Below, in pieces: positions 33,260 to 42,703 of a stretch of DNA of 64,000 nucleotides. The stretch is taken from assembly GCF_020177265.1 (NCBI RefSeq), contig NZ_JAIVMC010000005.1, forward strand, positions 186,001 to 250,000, given 5' to 3'. The translations under genes and the position numbers were made by a program. Each line of letters opens with the position of its first letter. The first letter of the stretch is position 1. The notes under the pieces were generated by a model. The model did no database searches. It was not told the DNA's origin and was given only the letters and a program-made list of their open reading frames with translations. This DNA is from Pseudooceanicola marinus (lineage in GTDB: Bacteria > Pseudomonadota > Alphaproteobacteria > Rhodobacterales > Rhodobacteraceae).

Positions 33260-34305
33260 CCGCCGCCGCCGAAGGCCAGGACCTGTACCGCGATGGCGCC
33301 GGCGTAGATCAGCAGCAGGGCCGAGCTGTCAAACCCGATGCCCGCCGGTCCGCGCCGTTCGCGCACCACCAGCCCGCCGATCAGGATCGCCGTCATCAGC
33401 GACGAGGTGACCACCCAGAAATAGTCCTGGTTCGTGGCCGCGTGGTAGAGCGACCCGTCGCGATAGGCCATGTCCGACAGCGGCAGGAACAGCGTGTCGA
33501 AGGTGTTGCCGCCGATGATCCCGCCCACGGCCAGCTGCAGCGCACCGCGCCGCACGGCGGCCAGCGTCGTCACCAGTTCCGGCAGGGAGGTCGCCACGGC
33601 GGTCATCAGCGCCCCGACGAGGGAGGCCGACAGACCCAGCGTGTCGGTGATGGCCGAGCCGGTCTGCCCGATCCCGTAGCCCGCCACGCCCATGATGAGC
33701 ATCAGCACGCCGAATTCGCCGTAAAGACGCAGGTTCGATTTGCGCGCCGTCTGTTCGTCCTCTTCCTCCGGGGCGTCCGTGCGGGTGTGGCGCGTGTGCA
33801 CCGGCGTCCACATCGGCGTTTCCTGCACCGTTTTCGACACGAAAAGGCCCGCGATGTAGAGGGTGGGGATCAGGAAGGAAACGGGGTGGATCGACAGCCA
33901 GGTCACCTCCGGCGTGACCAGCGCGCCGAGTGGCAGAAGCAGCAGGAAGATCAGCAGGATACCCTGGAAGAGGTTGGTCAGCTCGGCGGCGGCATGTTCC
34001 AGGTTGGCGCGGCGGAAGGCCATGTCGGCCAGCGCCAGGAAGGCCGTCTGCGCGGCGATGCCCCCGATGGAGTTGGAAAACGCCAGAGAGGCGCGCCCTT
34101 CCATCGCGGCGGAGATCGACACGATGGTCCCCGAAAGGGAGGTCGCGGCGCCCAGGATGACGCCGCCCACGATCGCCTCGCCCAGCCCGGTGCGGTCGGC
34201 GATCCGGTCAGCGTAGTCGGTCATCCGCACGCCCACCAGGGCGATCACCACGGCGAAACCGGCGAAGAGGGCCAGCACGACGGCTGGGGGAAGATCAGCG
34301 AACAT
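33256..34305 (-). CDS. Na+/Ca2+ exchanger family (CaCA) membrane protein with degenerate first alpha-repeat
   Basis: The 349-residue protein has about ten membrane helices and a cytosolic loop rich in Glu/Asp (near residues 170-190: DAPEEEDEQ). The second alpha-repeat is canonical (TAVATSLPELVTTL, followed by GGIIGGNTFDTLF). The first alpha-repeat, residues 52-63, is GAATSLSGTIVS, lacking the Pro-Glu of the usual TSLPE; and its companion motif is NSIGGIAAQT instead of the usual GSNIFN. The acidic residue of repeat 1 normally binds Ca2+ or Na+, so transport specificity may be altered. Overlaps the marR gene at the 3' end. Confidence 0.85.
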   Translation of the reverse strand: MFADLPPAVVLALFAGFAVVIALVGVRMTDYADRIADRTGLGEAIVGGVILGAATSLSGTIVSISAAMEGRASLAFSNSIGGIAAQTAFLALADMAFRRANLEHAAAELTNLFQGILLIFLLLLPLGALVTPEVTWLSIHPVSFLIPTLYIAGLFVSKTVQETPMWTPVHTRHTRTDAPEEEDEQTARKSNLRLYGEFGVLMLIMGVAGYGIGQTGSAITDTLGLSASLVGALMTAVATSLPELVTTLAAVRRGALQLAVGGIIGGNTFDTLFLPLSDMAYRDGSLYHAATNQDYFWVVTSSLMTAILIGGLVVRERRGPAGIGFDSSALLLIYAGAIAVQVLAFGGGG

Positions 34306-34386
34306 CGGCGGCCTGGATCGGGGGAACGGGGCAGGGGCAGGACTGTGTCATCGCAGCCTCAACGCCCCCTGCGCCCGCCGGTTCCC

Positions 34387-35133
34387 TCATTCCGGCCGCA
34401 GCGCGGCGGTGACGTAGTTCACCGACAGATCCCGAGCGGAGATCGACCATTGCCAGCTGACCGGGTTGAAGACGTAGCCCTTGCGGTCCACGGGGGTCAT
34501 GCCGGCCTTACGGATCAGCTCGTACAGCTCATCGGGGGTGATGAACTTGGCCCATTCATGGGTGCCCTTGGGCAGCCAGCGCATGACCCATTCGGCTCCC
34601 ACGATGGCCATGGCAAAGCTTTTCGCGTTGCGGTTGATGGTCGAGCACAGGTGCAGGCCGCCCGGCTTCAACAGATCGTGACAGGCGGTCAGATAGGCCA
34701 GCGGATCGGAGACATGCTCGACCACTTCCATGTTCAGCACCACGTCGAATTTCTCACCGGCCGCCGCCATCGCCTCGGCAGTGTCGTGGCGATAGTCGAT
34801 CTGCAGGCCCGACTGTTCGGCGTGGGTCTGGGCCACAGGGATGTTGCGCGGGGCGGCATCGACGCCCACCACCTCGGCGCCAAGCCGCGCCATGGGTTCG
34901 CACAGAAGCCCGCCGCCACAGCCGATGTCCAGCAACCGCAGGCCGGCAAAGGGTTTTTCCTGGCCCAGGTCACGATCGAATTCCGCGGCGATCTGGCGGG
35001 TGATGTAGTCCAGCCGCACCGGGTTCATCATGTGCAGCGGTTTGAACTTTCCGGTGGGGTCCCACCATTCGGCCGCCATGGCTTCGAACTTGGCGACTTC
35101 CGCGGCGTCCACGGTTGTGTTGTCGGTTTGCAT
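34387..35133 (-). CDS. ubiG: UbiG ubiquinone biosynthesis O-methyltransferase
   Basis: UbiG performs both O-methylations in ubiquinone synthesis. The 248-residue protein starts with [20 protein letters not shown] and has motif [15 protein letters not shown], followed by VGVDAAP and a central [11 protein letters not shown]. The C-terminal [12 protein letters not shown] is characteristic of UbiG/Coq3. An AAGGAGCG Shine-Dalgarno precedes the ATG. It is divergent from the pip gene by 51 bases. Confidence 0.95.
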   Translation of the reverse strand: MQTDNTTVDAAEVAKFEAMAAEWWDPTGKFKPLHMMNPVRLDYITRQIAAEFDRDLGQEKPFAGLRLLDIGCGGGLLCEPMARLGAEVVGVDAAPRNIPVAQTHAEQSGLQIDYRHDTAEAMAAAGEKFDVVLNMEVVEHVSDPLAYLTACHDLLKPGGLHLCSTINRNAKSFAMAIVGAEWVMRWLPKGTHEWAKFITPDELYELIRKAGMTPVDRKGYVFNPVSWQWSISARDLSVNYVTAALRPE

Positions 35134-35184
35134 TCCGCGCTCCTTGGGGTCATGGTGGCTTAACCCCTCTTATATGGGACGGAG

Positions 35185-36153
35185 ATGGATAGAAACTCGG
35201 GTCAAAAGAGCGCAAGCCAGATGTTGTACCCGCCCGTGGATCCCTTCGATCAGCGGATGCTGACGGTGGGCGAGGGGCATGACATCTATGTCGAGCAATC
35301 CGGCAACCCGAAGGGCCTTCCGGCCATCGTCCTGCACGGTGGACCCGGGGGCGGCTGTTCCCCCGCCATGCGGCGCTATTTCGATCCCGACCGCTATCGC
35401 ATCATCCTGTTCGATCAGCGCGGCTGCGGCCGCTCGCGCCCCTTCGCCAGCGTGGAGCACAACACCACCTGGCACCTGGTCCGCGACATCGAAAAGATCC
35501 GCGAGACCCTGGGCATTGACCAGTGGTGTGTCTTCGGCGGGTCCTGGGGCGCCACGCTGGCGCTGATCTACGCCGAAACCCACCCCGACCGCGTGCTGCA
35601 CCTGGCGCTGCGCGGGGTTTTCACCATGACCCGGGCCGAGCTGGACTGGTTCTATGGCGGTGGCGCCGGGCATTTCTGGCCGGAAACCTGGGCCCGCTTC
35701 ATCGAACCGATCCCCGAGGAGGAACGCGACGACCTGATCGCCGCCTATGCCCGGCGGCTGTTCACCGGCGACCCGACCGAGGAGGTGCGGTTCGCCAAGG
35801 CCTGGTCGTCGTGGGAGAATGCGCTGGCCTCGGTCGCCAGCAACGGCGTCGGCGGGGAACCCCCGGGGCAGTATGCTCGGGCCTTCGCGCGGCTGGAAAA
35901 CCACTACTTCACCCACCTGGGCTGGATGGACGAGGGGCAGATCCTGCGCGACATCGGCCGCATCGCCCATATCCCCGGCGACATCGTGCAGGGCCGGCTG
36001 GACATGATCTGTCCGCCGCGCACGGCCTGGGCGGTGGCGCGGGCATGGGACAAGGCGGATCTGCACATGGTCCCGAACGCGGGGCACGCCCTGTCGGAGC
36101 CGGGGATCACCGCGAAACTGGTGCAGGTGATGGACCGCGTGGCGCGGGGCTGA
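35185..36153 (+). CDS. pip: Proline iminopeptidase (alpha/beta hydrolase)
   Basis: The 322-residue protein is an S33-family alpha/beta hydrolase. It has the oxyanion motif LHGGPGGG, the segment DQRGCGRSRP, the nucleophile elbow GGSWGATLAL (serine at about residue 118) and a late aspartate (GRLDMICPP) and histidine (NAGHAL) of the catalytic triad. It should cleave N-terminal proline from peptides. The ATG at 35185 has GGACGGAG almost touching it; a later ATG at 35221 (MLYPPVDPF) is possible and would remove 12 residues. Confidence 0.9.
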   Translation: MDRNSGQKSASQMLYPPVDPFDQRMLTVGEGHDIYVEQSGNPKGLPAIVLHGGPGGGCSPAMRRYFDPDRYRIILFDQRGCGRSRPFASVEHNTTWHLVRDIEKIRETLGIDQWCVFGGSWGATLALIYAETHPDRVLHLALRGVFTMTRAELDWFYGGGAGHFWPETWARFIEPIPEEERDDLIAAYARRLFTGDPTEEVRFAKAWSSWENALASVASNGVGGEPPGQYARAFARLENHYFTHLGWMDEGQILRDIGRIAHIPGDIVQGRLDMICPPRTAWAVARAWDKADLHMVPNAGHALSEPGITAKLVQVMDRVARG

Positions 36154-36175
36154 GCGGGCTGAAACGCAGCAGGGC

Positions 36176-36204
36176 TTGCGATTCGCCGCGTTGAGGCGTA
36201 TATG
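36176..36204 (+). promoter_or_regulatory. Candidate promoter of the rimP operon
   Basis: TTGCGA (36176-36181), a 17-base spacer and TATATG (36199-36204) form a sigma70-like promoter in the gap after pip. Transcription would begin about 36211, placing the leader and terminator-like stem (36260-36282) before rimP. Confidence 0.5.
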
Positions 36205-36210
36205 CCCCTC

Positions 36211-36282
36211 AACAGCGGCGCGTCGGACCCTCTGGGATCGACACTCCACCGGATTTTCGACGGGCCGCGCGCCCGTTTTTTT
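36211..36282 (+). promoter_or_regulatory. rimP-operon leader with terminator-like attenuator
   Basis: A 6-bp stem ACGGGC (36260-36265) / GCCCGT (36271-36276) is followed by seven T's (36276-36282), a clear intrinsic terminator placed 40 bases before the rimP start. An upstream hairpin (GTCG 36222-36225 with CGAC 36239-36242, inner CCC/GGG) and GGCGCG (36217-36222), which can pair with CGCGCC (36268-36273) of the terminator, provide a possible antiterminator. This is the layout of transcription attenuation. It could instead be the terminator of pip. Confidence 0.5.
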
Positions 36283-36321
36283 GTGCCCCGATGGCCCCCA
36301 CGCCTGACGGCCCCGACCCGG

Positions 36322-36918
36322 ATGAGTATGACCGATCTAATCGCAAAAACCGCCATCGACCGCCGCCTGGCAGAGATCGTGGGCCCCGTGATCGAGGACC
36401 TCGGTTTCGAGCTGGTGCGCATCCGCGTGATGGGTGGCACCAAGAACACCAAGACCGTGCAGATCATGGCCGAACGGCCTGACGGCGGGATCGAGGTGGA
36501 CGAGTGCGCCGAGATTTCCAACGCGGTCTCCGCCGTGCTGGATGTCGAGGACCCGATCACCGACATGTACAACCTCGAGGTCAGCTCCCCCGGTATCGAC
36601 CGGCCGCTGACCCGGCTGAAGGACTTCGAGGCCTACGAAGGCTACGAAGCCAAGGTCGAAACCGCCGAGCTGATCGATGGCCGCAAGCGGTTCCGCGGCA
36701 TCCTGGCCGGGATCGAGGACAACGACGTGCTGATCAACATCGAGGATCAGGGCGAAGAGATCACCGTGGGTCTGAACTATGACTGGCTGGCGGATGCCAA
36801 GCTGGTCATGACCGACGAGCTGGTCAAGGAAATGCTGAAGGCCCGGAAAGCCGCCGGCGTGTTGAACGAAGAGACTTTCGACGAGATCGAGACCGATCCG
36901 GGTTCCCAGGAGGACTGA
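36322..36918 (+). CDS. rimP: Ribosome maturation factor RimP
   Basis: RimP helps assemble the 30S subunit. The 198-residue protein starts at the ATG at 36322 (a second ATG lies 6 bases on, and no strong Shine-Dalgarno decides between them). Family motifs are [34 protein letters not shown] and [18 protein letters not shown]. nusA begins 2 bases after its stop, so rimP-nusA-ylxR-infB is one operon. Confidence 0.93.
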   Translation: MSMTDLIAKTAIDRRLAEIVGPVIEDLGFELVRIRVMGGTKNTKTVQIMAERPDGGIEVDECAEISNAVSAVLDVEDPITDMYNLEVSSPGIDRPLTRLKDFEAYEGYEAKVETAELIDGRKRFRGILAGIEDNDVLINIEDQGEEITVGLNYDWLADAKLVMTDELVKEMLKARKAAGVLNEETFDEIETDPGSQED

Positions 36919-36920
36919 TT

Positions 36921-38549
36921 ATGGCGATTACCTCTGCCAACCAGCTTGAACTGCTGCAAACCGCCGAGGCGGTTGCGCGCGAGAAGATGATCGACCCCGG
37001 TCTCGTGGTCGAGGCGATGGAAGAGTCGCTGGCCCGGGCTGCCAAGAGCCGCTACGGCTCGGAGATGGACATCCGCGTGTCCATCGACCGCAAGACCGGC
37101 CGCGCCACCTTCACCCGCGTGCGCACCGTGGTCGAGGACGAGGAGCTGGAGAACTACCAGGCCGAGATGACCGTCCAGCAGGCCAAGCAGTACATGGCCG
37201 ACCCGCAGATTGGCGACACCTACGTCGAAGAGATCCCGCCGGTCGAAATGGGCCGGATCGCCGCCCAGTCGGCCAAGCAGGTGATCCTGCAGAAGGTCCG
37301 CGAAGCGGAGCGGGATCGTCAGTACGAGGAATTCCAGGATCGCGTCGGCACGATCATCAACGGCGTGGTCAAGCGCGAGGAATACGGCAACGTCATCGTC
37401 GACGTGGGTCGGGGCGAAGCCATCCTGCGCCGCAACGAGAAAATCGGCCGCGAGGCCTACCGCCCGAACGACCGCATCCGCTGCTACATCAAGGATGTGC
37501 GCCGCGAGACCCGCGGCCCGCAGATCTTCCTTTCCCGCACCGACCCGCAGTTCATGGCCGAGCTGTTCAAGATGGAAGTGCCCGAGATCTACGACGGCAT
37601 CATCGAGATCAAGGCCGTGGCCCGGGATCCCGGTTCGCGTGCCAAGATCGGTGTGATTTCGCATGACGGGTCGATCGACCCGGTCGGCGCCTGTGTCGGT
37701 ATGCGCGGTTCGCGCGTGCAGGCCGTGGTGAACGAGCTGCAGGGCGAGAAGATCGACATCATCCCCTGGTCCGAAGACATGCCCACCTTCCTGGTGAACG
37801 CGCTGCAACCGGCCGAGGTGACCAAGGTCGTCCTCGACGAGGAAGCTGAGCGTATCGAGGTCGTGGTGCCGGAAGAGCAGCTGTCCCTGGCCATCGGCCG
37901 TCGCGGCCAGAACGTGCGCCTGGCGTCGCAGCTGACCGGTCTGGACATCGACATCATGACGGAGGAGGAGGAATCCGCCCGCCGTCAGAAGGAATTCGAG
38001 GATCGCACCAAGCTGTTCATGGACACGCTGGACCTGGACGAGTTCTTTGCCCAGCTCCTGGTGTCCGAAGGCTTCACCAACCTCGAAGAGGTCGCTTACG
38101 TCGAGATCGACGAACTGCTGGTGATCGACGGGGTGGACGAGGACACGGCCAACGAACTGCAGGCCCGGGCCCGCGACGTGCTGGAAGCCCAGGCCAAGGC
38201 GGCCCTGGACCACGCCCGCGAGATGGGTGCCGAGGACAGCCTTATTGAATTCGACGGCCTGACCCCCCAGATGGTGGAGGTGCTGGCGGAAGACGGCATC
38301 AAGACGCTGGAAGATTTCGCCACCTGTGCCGACTGGGAACTGGCTGGCGGCTGGACCACTGTCGACGGCGAACGCCAGAAGGACGACGGCCTTCTGGAGA
38401 AATTCGAGGTTTCCCTCGAAGAGGCCCAGCAACTGGTGATGACCGCCCGCGTCCTGCTGGGCTGGGTCGATCCGGCCGAGCTTGAACCGGACGAGGAAGA
38501 GATCGAAGACGGCGAAGAGGCCGACGGCGAAGAACAGGCCGAAGGCTGA
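36921..38549 (+). CDS. nusA: Transcription elongation/termination factor NusA
   Basis: NusA binds RNA polymerase and nascent RNA and controls pausing, termination and antitermination. The 542-residue protein has the N-terminal domain, an S1 domain (about residues 130-200, [20 protein letters not shown]) and two KH domains ([19 protein letters not shown] and [14 protein letters not shown]). Two C-terminal acidic repeat units follow (residues about 370-520), as in longer proteobacterial NusA, and an acidic tail ends it. It could autoregulate the upstream attenuator. Confidence 0.96.
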   Translation: MAITSANQLELLQTAEAVAREKMIDPGLVVEAMEESLARAAKSRYGSEMDIRVSIDRKTGRATFTRVRTVVEDEELENYQAEMTVQQAKQYMADPQIGDTYVEEIPPVEMGRIAAQSAKQVILQKVREAERDRQYEEFQDRVGTIINGVVKREEYGNVIVDVGRGEAILRRNEKIGREAYRPNDRIRCYIKDVRRETRGPQIFLSRTDPQFMAELFKMEVPEIYDGIIEIKAVARDPGSRAKIGVISHDGSIDPVGACVGMRGSRVQAVVNELQGEKIDIIPWSEDMPTFLVNALQPAEVTKVVLDEEAERIEVVVPEEQLSLAIGRRGQNVRLASQLTGLDIDIMTEEEESARRQKEFEDRTKLFMDTLDLDEFFAQLLVSEGFTNLEEVAYVEIDELLVIDGVDEDTANELQARARDVLEAQAKAALDHAREMGAEDSLIEFDGLTPQMVEVLAEDGIKTLEDFATCADWELAGGWTTVDGERQKDDGLLEKFEVSLEEAQQLVMTARVLLGWVDPAELEPDEEEIEDGEEADGEEQAEG

Positions 38550-38571
38550 GACCGGGAACGGAGACGCGCCG

Positions 38572-39162
38572 ATGAGCCGTGGTGGCAAGACCAAGGCCCG
38601 CGAGGACGGACCGGAACGCAAGTGCATCGTCACTGGCGAGGTGCAGCCCAAGGCCGGGCTGATGCGTTTCGTCGTCGGGCCCGAGGACCAGGTGGTCCCG
38701 GACGTGGCGGAGAAACTGCCCGGCCGGGGCATCTGGGTCACCTCGGATCGCGAGGCGATCGACACGGCCGCGAAGAAGAAACTCTTCTCGCGGTCGGCCA
38801 AGCAACAGGTGACCGTGCCCGACAATCTGTCGGACATGGTCGAAACCCTTCTGGCGAAACGCGTGTGCGAGCTTCTGGCTCTGGCGCGCAAGTCCGGTGA
38901 CGCGGTCGCGGGCTACGAGAAGGTGAAGGATATGCTGGCGAAGGAAGAGGCAACTGCCCTCATCCAGGCCTGCGACGGGTCGACCCGAGGCAAGACCAAA
39001 CTGTCGACCCCCCACCGGGGCAATTACATCGGCTGGCTCACCGCAAGTGAGCTGGGCTTGGCCTTCGGACGGGAAACTGTCATACACGCCGCCTTAGGAA
39101 CTGGCGGTTTGAGCAAACGTGTTGTAGAGGAGGCCGCAAGACTGCGAGGTCTGCGTGCCTGA
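38572..39162 (+). CDS. YlxR/DUF448 RNA-binding protein, fused to an L7Ae-like part
   Basis: The 196-residue protein starts with the YlxR fold: [20 protein letters not shown] and [14 protein letters not shown]. The second half ([20 protein letters not shown]...) resembles the ribosomal L7Ae/YlxQ family fold. Both are putative RNA-binding modules; in other bacteria ylxR and ylxQ are separate genes between nusA and infB, so here the two appear joined. It starts 22 bases after nusA. Confidence 0.88.
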   Translation: MSRGGKTKAREDGPERKCIVTGEVQPKAGLMRFVVGPEDQVVPDVAEKLPGRGIWVTSDREAIDTAAKKKLFSRSAKQQVTVPDNLSDMVETLLAKRVCELLALARKSGDAVAGYEKVKDMLAKEEATALIQACDGSTRGKTKLSTPHRGNYIGWLTASELGLAFGRETVIHAALGTGGLSKRVVEEAARLRGLRA

Positions 39163-39206
39163 CGCATGAGGCGGGAGGGTCCCGCCTGAAAGGAAGATTG
39201 GCCAAT

Positions 39207-41690
39207 ATGAGCGACAACGACGGTAAAAAGACTCTGGGTGTTCGAGGCGGCGGTCCCCGTGCGGGGAACGTGAAGCAGAGCTTCAGCCACGGCCGCACCA
39301 AGAACGTCGAAGTGGTGACGAAGCGCAAACGCGTTGTCGTGCCCAAGCCGGGCTCGGGCAAATCTGGTGGCAACCCGGCACTGGGCGATCCCAACAAGCG
39401 GCCAAAGGGCATCACCGATGCCGAAATGGAACGCCGCCTGAAGGCCGTGGCCGCCGCCAAAGCGCGTGAGGCCGAAGACGCCGAACGCCGCGCCCGCGAG
39501 GAAAAGGAACGCGAGGAAGAGCGCCAGCGCCGCCGTGAAGAGGCGGAGCAGAAAGAGCGTGAAGCCCGCGAAGCCGAGGAAAAAGCCAAGGCCAAGGCCG
39601 CGGAAGAAGAGCGCAAGCGCACCGAGGAGGCCGAGGCCGCCAAGCGTGCTGCCGCTGCTGCCTCCGCGCCGGCTGCTGCTCCGGCTGGCGACGATGCCGG
39701 TCGCGCGCCCAAGGGCCGCGCCAAGCCCGCGACCCCCGAACGCACCGACCGCGACGATCGCGGCGGCCGCAACAAGGGTCGCGACGATGGCCGTCGTTCC
39801 GGGAAACTGACGCTGAATCAGGCGCTTCGCGGTGGCGAAGGTGGCCGTCAGAAATCCATGGCCGCGATGAAGCGGAAGCAGGAGCGCGCCCGTCAGAAAG
39901 CCATGGGCGGCAACGTTTCCCGTGAGAAGGTGGTGCGTGACGTGCAGCTGCCCGAGACCATCGTGGTGTCGGAACTGGCGAACCGCATGGCTGAACGCGT
40001 CGCCGACGTGGTGAAGGCTCTCATGCAGAACGGCATGATGGTGACCCAGAACCAGACCATCGACGCCGATACCGCCGAACTGATCATCGAGGAATTCGGC
40101 CACAAGGTGCAGCGGGTTTCCGATGCCGACGTCGAGGATGTCATCCAGTCGGTCGAGGACAAGCCCGAGGATCTGCAGGGTCGTCCCCCGGTCATCACGA
40201 TCATGGGCCACGTCGACCACGGCAAGACCTCGCTGCTGGACGCGATCCGCAACGCGAAGGTGGTGGCTGGCGAAGCCGGCGGCATCACCCAGCACATCGG
40301 TGCCTACCAGGTGACGACCGACAGCGGCGCTGTCCTGTCGTTCCTCGACACGCCCGGCCACGCGGCCTTCACCTCCATGCGCTCCCGCGGCGCCCAGGTG
40401 ACGGACATCGTGGTGCTGGTGGTGGCAGCAGATGATTCGGTCATGCCGCAGACCATCGAGGCCATCAACCACGCGAAAGCGGCCGGCGTGCCGATGATCG
40501 TGGCGATCAACAAGTGCGACAAGCCCGCCGCCGACGCCGACAAGGTGCGCGCCGAACTGCTGCAGCACGAGGTGATCGTCGAGAAGATGTCGGGTGACGT
40601 GCAGGACGTGGAAGTCTCCGCGCTGACCGGTCAGGGCCTGGATGAACTGCTGGAAGCCATCGCGCTGCAGTCCGAGATCCTGGAACTGAAGGCGAACCCG
40701 AACCGGGCCGCCGAAGGCGCAGTGATCGAGGCCCAGCTGGACGTGGGCCGTGGCCCCGTTGCCACCGTGCTGGTCCAGAAGGGTACCCTGCATCGCGGCG
40801 ACATCTTCGTCGTCGGCGAACAGTACGGCAAGGTCCGCGCCCTGGTGAACGACAAGGGCGAGCGCGTCGAGGAGGCCGGCCCGTCCGTGCCCGTCGAGGT
40901 GCTGGGCCTGAACGGCACGCCCGAAGCGGGTGACGTCCTCAACGTGGTCGAGACCGAGGCCCAGGCCCGCGAGATCGCCGAGTACCGTCACAACGTGGCC
41001 AAGGAGAAATCCGCGGTCATCGGCGCCGGCACCACGCTGGAACAGCTGATGGCGAAGGCCAAGGCGGACGAGAACGTGTCCGAACTGCCGGTCATCGTGA
41101 AGGCCGACGTGCAGGGCTCTGCCGAGGCGATTGTCCAGGCGCTGGAAAAGGTCGGCAACGACGAGGTCCGCGTGCGGGTCATCCACTACGGCGTCGGTGC
41201 CATCACCGAAACCGACGTGGGCCTGGCCGAAGCCTCCGGTTGCCCGGTGATCGGGTTCAACGTCCGGGCCAACGCCCCGGCGCGGAACTCGGCCAACCAG
41301 AAGGGCGTCGAGATCCGCTACTACAGCGTGATCTACGACCTGGTGGATGACGTGAAAGCGGCGGCCTCGGGCCTGCTGTCGAACGAGATCCGCGAGAACT
41401 TCATCGGCTACGCGTCCATCAAGGAGGTCTTCAAGGTCTCCAACGTGGGTAAGGTCGCCGGCTGCCTGGTCACCGAAGGTGTGGCCCGCCGCTCCGCAGG
41501 CGTCCGCCTGCTGCGCGACGACGTGGTGATCCACGAGGGCACGCTGAAGACCCTGAAGCGTTTCAAGGACGAGGTGTCGGAAGTCATCTCGGGCCAGGAA
41601 TGCGGCATGGCCTTCGAGAACTACGACGACATCCGCCCCGGCGATGTCATCGAGATCTTCGAGCGCGAGGAGGTCGAGCGGAAGCTCTGA
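39207..41690 (+). CDS. infB: Translation initiation factor IF-2
   Basis: IF-2 is a GTPase that positions initiator tRNA on the ribosome. From the ATG at 39207 it has 827 residues; a TTG at 39198 is possible, but an AGGAAG site 10 bases before the ATG favours 39207. The N-terminal region is a long charged Lys/Glu/Ala-rich coil (about residues 70-210). The G domain holds [15 protein letters not shown] (about residue 332), DTPGHAAF and NKCDKP; the C-terminal IF-2 domains follow. Operon end, closed by the terminator at 41712. Confidence 0.97.
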   Translation: MSDNDGKKTLGVRGGGPRAGNVKQSFSHGRTKNVEVVTKRKRVVVPKPGSGKSGGNPALGDPNKRPKGITDAEMERRLKAVAAAKAREAEDAERRAREEKEREEERQRRREEAEQKEREAREAEEKAKAKAAEEERKRTEEAEAAKRAAAAASAPAAAPAGDDAGRAPKGRAKPATPERTDRDDRGGRNKGRDDGRRSGKLTLNQALRGGEGGRQKSMAAMKRKQERARQKAMGGNVSREKVVRDVQLPETIVVSELANRMAERVADVVKALMQNGMMVTQNQTIDADTAELIIEEFGHKVQRVSDADVEDVIQSVEDKPEDLQGRPPVITIMGHVDHGKTSLLDAIRNAKVVAGEAGGITQHIGAYQVTTDSGAVLSFLDTPGHAAFTSMRSRGAQVTDIVVLVVAADDSVMPQTIEAINHAKAAGVPMIVAINKCDKPAADADKVRAELLQHEVIVEKMSGDVQDVEVSALTGQGLDELLEAIALQSEILELKANPNRAAEGAVIEAQLDVGRGPVATVLVQKGTLHRGDIFVVGEQYGKVRALVNDKGERVEEAGPSVPVEVLGLNGTPEAGDVLNVVETEAQAREIAEYRHNVAKEKSAVIGAGTTLEQLMAKAKADENVSELPVIVKADVQGSAEAIVQALEKVGNDEVRVRVIHYGVGAITETDVGLAEASGCPVIGFNVRANAPARNSANQKGVEIRYYSVIYDLVDDVKAAASGLLSNEIRENFIGYASIKEVFKVSNVGKVAGCLVTEGVARRSAGVRLLRDDVVIHEGTLKTLKRFKDEVSEVISGQECGMAFENYDDIRPGDVIEIFEREEVERKL

Positions 41691-41711
41691 TCGCCCGTCC
41701 CGGAACAGACG

Positions 41712-41743
41712 AAAGGCCGGTCCCTCGCGGGGCCGGCCTTTTT
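41712..41743 (+). terminator. Rho-independent terminator of the rimP-infB operon
   Basis: Stem AAAGGCCGGTCCC / GGGGCCGGCCTTT (41712-41724 / 41728-41740, one G-T pair) with a short loop and more T's. It lies 21 bases after the infB stop. Confidence 0.85.
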
Positions 41744-41791
41744 CTTTGTCTGGGATGGGGCGTTCGGGGGCTGACCCCGCCGCCGAAAACG

Positions 41792-41813
41792 AAAAGGCAG
41801 CCCGAAGGCTGCC
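41792..41813 (-). terminator. Rho-independent terminator of the 46-residue gene
   Basis: Read leftward, GGCAGCC-TTCG-GGCTGCC is a perfect 7-bp stem with a TTCG loop, followed by TTTTCGTTTTC. It lies 33 bases after the stop of the small gene and supports that this gene is real. Confidence 0.8.
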
Positions 41814-41846
41814 CTGACGCTATTCAATTCGGCCGTGCCGGGATGT

Positions 41847-41987
41847 TCAGGCGGCAGCGTCCTGGCTCACCGGGGAGCCGGTGAACAGTTGCTGGCCGAC
41901 GCGAACTTCGACCTTGCCGTTCGGCAGTGCGCGCACGAAGGTGCCCTGAACGGAGACGCACGTGCCAAGAGTAATGGTCTTCAGCAT
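41847..41987 (-). CDS. Small conserved-looking protein, 46 residues, unknown function
   Basis: This leftward open frame reads MLKTITLGTCVSVQGTFVRA, then LPNGKVEVRVGQQLFTGSPV and a short tail. It is a compact beta-rich pattern (small OB/SH3-like) with its own terminator, and an AGGGG stretch lies upstream of the ATG. I recall similar 45-residue proteins from Rhodobacteraceae, without function. Its 5' side is a 310-base gene-free region that could carry its promoter and leader. Confidence 0.65.
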   Translation of the reverse strand: MLKTITLGTCVSVQGTFVRALPNGKVEVRVGQQLFTGSPVSQDAAA

Positions 41988-42298
41988 GGTAGGAACCCCT
42001 TCCCCACAAACGTTGTAGCTCCTTTATACCTTATGCGGCGTTCTCAGATCATCTAAAAATTACGCTTCCTTAACAAAACCGTCTCACTTTTCGTCCAGAA
42101 CTCCGCCGCGGCGCAGAAATTTCTCCGCGACGCAGAAGTATGACTTGTGCGTATGGTCGTGGTGTGCGCCCCGAAAATCGGCACAAACCGTTGACTCGTC
42201 TATGAAATGGGCAGAGATAACCCTATGGTGGATATGGTAACTATTGCACACGCATAGAGGGAGGCGGCGATAGGGCGCCGATCGCGGCGGTGATTCGC
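41988..42298. promoter_or_regulatory. Gene-free leader region of the 46-residue gene with near-direct repeat
   Basis: The 311 bases are AT-richer than the genes and carry no supported gene. A 13-base near-repeat is present: CCGCGGCGCAGAA (42106-42118) and CCGCGACGCAGAA (42125-42137), a 19-base period. Two weak sigma-like boxes are visible, TTGACT with AGATAA (rightward, 42191-42220) and TATAAA (leftward, near 42025). A 12-codon Trp-rich micro-frame (42202-42240) also occurs. None is strong enough to call. Confidence 0.35.
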
Positions 42299-42703
42299 CT
42301 AGAGCCAGTCGCGCAGGATGGGCAGCAGGGGCACATCCGCGGGGGGCATCTCGTAGTTGCGCAACTCATTGCCACGCGCCCAGGCGAGGGTCTGGCCCTC
42401 CTGGGGCTGCGGCGTGCCCTCCCAGCGTCGGCAGGCGAACAGCGGCATCAGCAGGTGGAAATCGTCATAGGCGTGGCTGGCGAAGGTCAGCGGTGCCAGG
42501 CAGGACGACCAGGTGTCGATGCCCAGCTCCTCCTTCAGCTCGCGGATCAGCGCGGCCTCGGGGCTTTCGCCCGGCTCGACCTTGCCGCCCGGGAACTCCC
42601 ACAGGCCGGCCATGGACTTGCCCTCCGGGCGCTGCGCCAGCAGCACCCGGCCGTCCACGTCGATCAGGGCGACGGCGGAGACGAGAATGATCTTCTTGGT
42701 CAC
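42299..42703 (-). CDS. mutT: MutT 8-oxo-dGTP pyrophosphatase
   Basis: MutT clears 8-oxo-dGTP from the nucleotide pool. The 134-residue protein has the Nudix box GGKVEPGESPEAALIRELKE then ELGI, preceded by the MutT-typical LLAQRPEGKSMAGLWEFP. It overlaps argJ by four bases, so the two form a unit. Confidence 0.93.
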   Translation of the reverse strand: MTKKIILVSAVALIDVDGRVLLAQRPEGKSMAGLWEFPGGKVEPGESPEAALIRELKEELGIDTWSSCLAPLTFASHAYDDFHLLMPLFACRRWEGTPQPQEGQTLAWARGNELRNYEMPPADVPLLPILRDWL

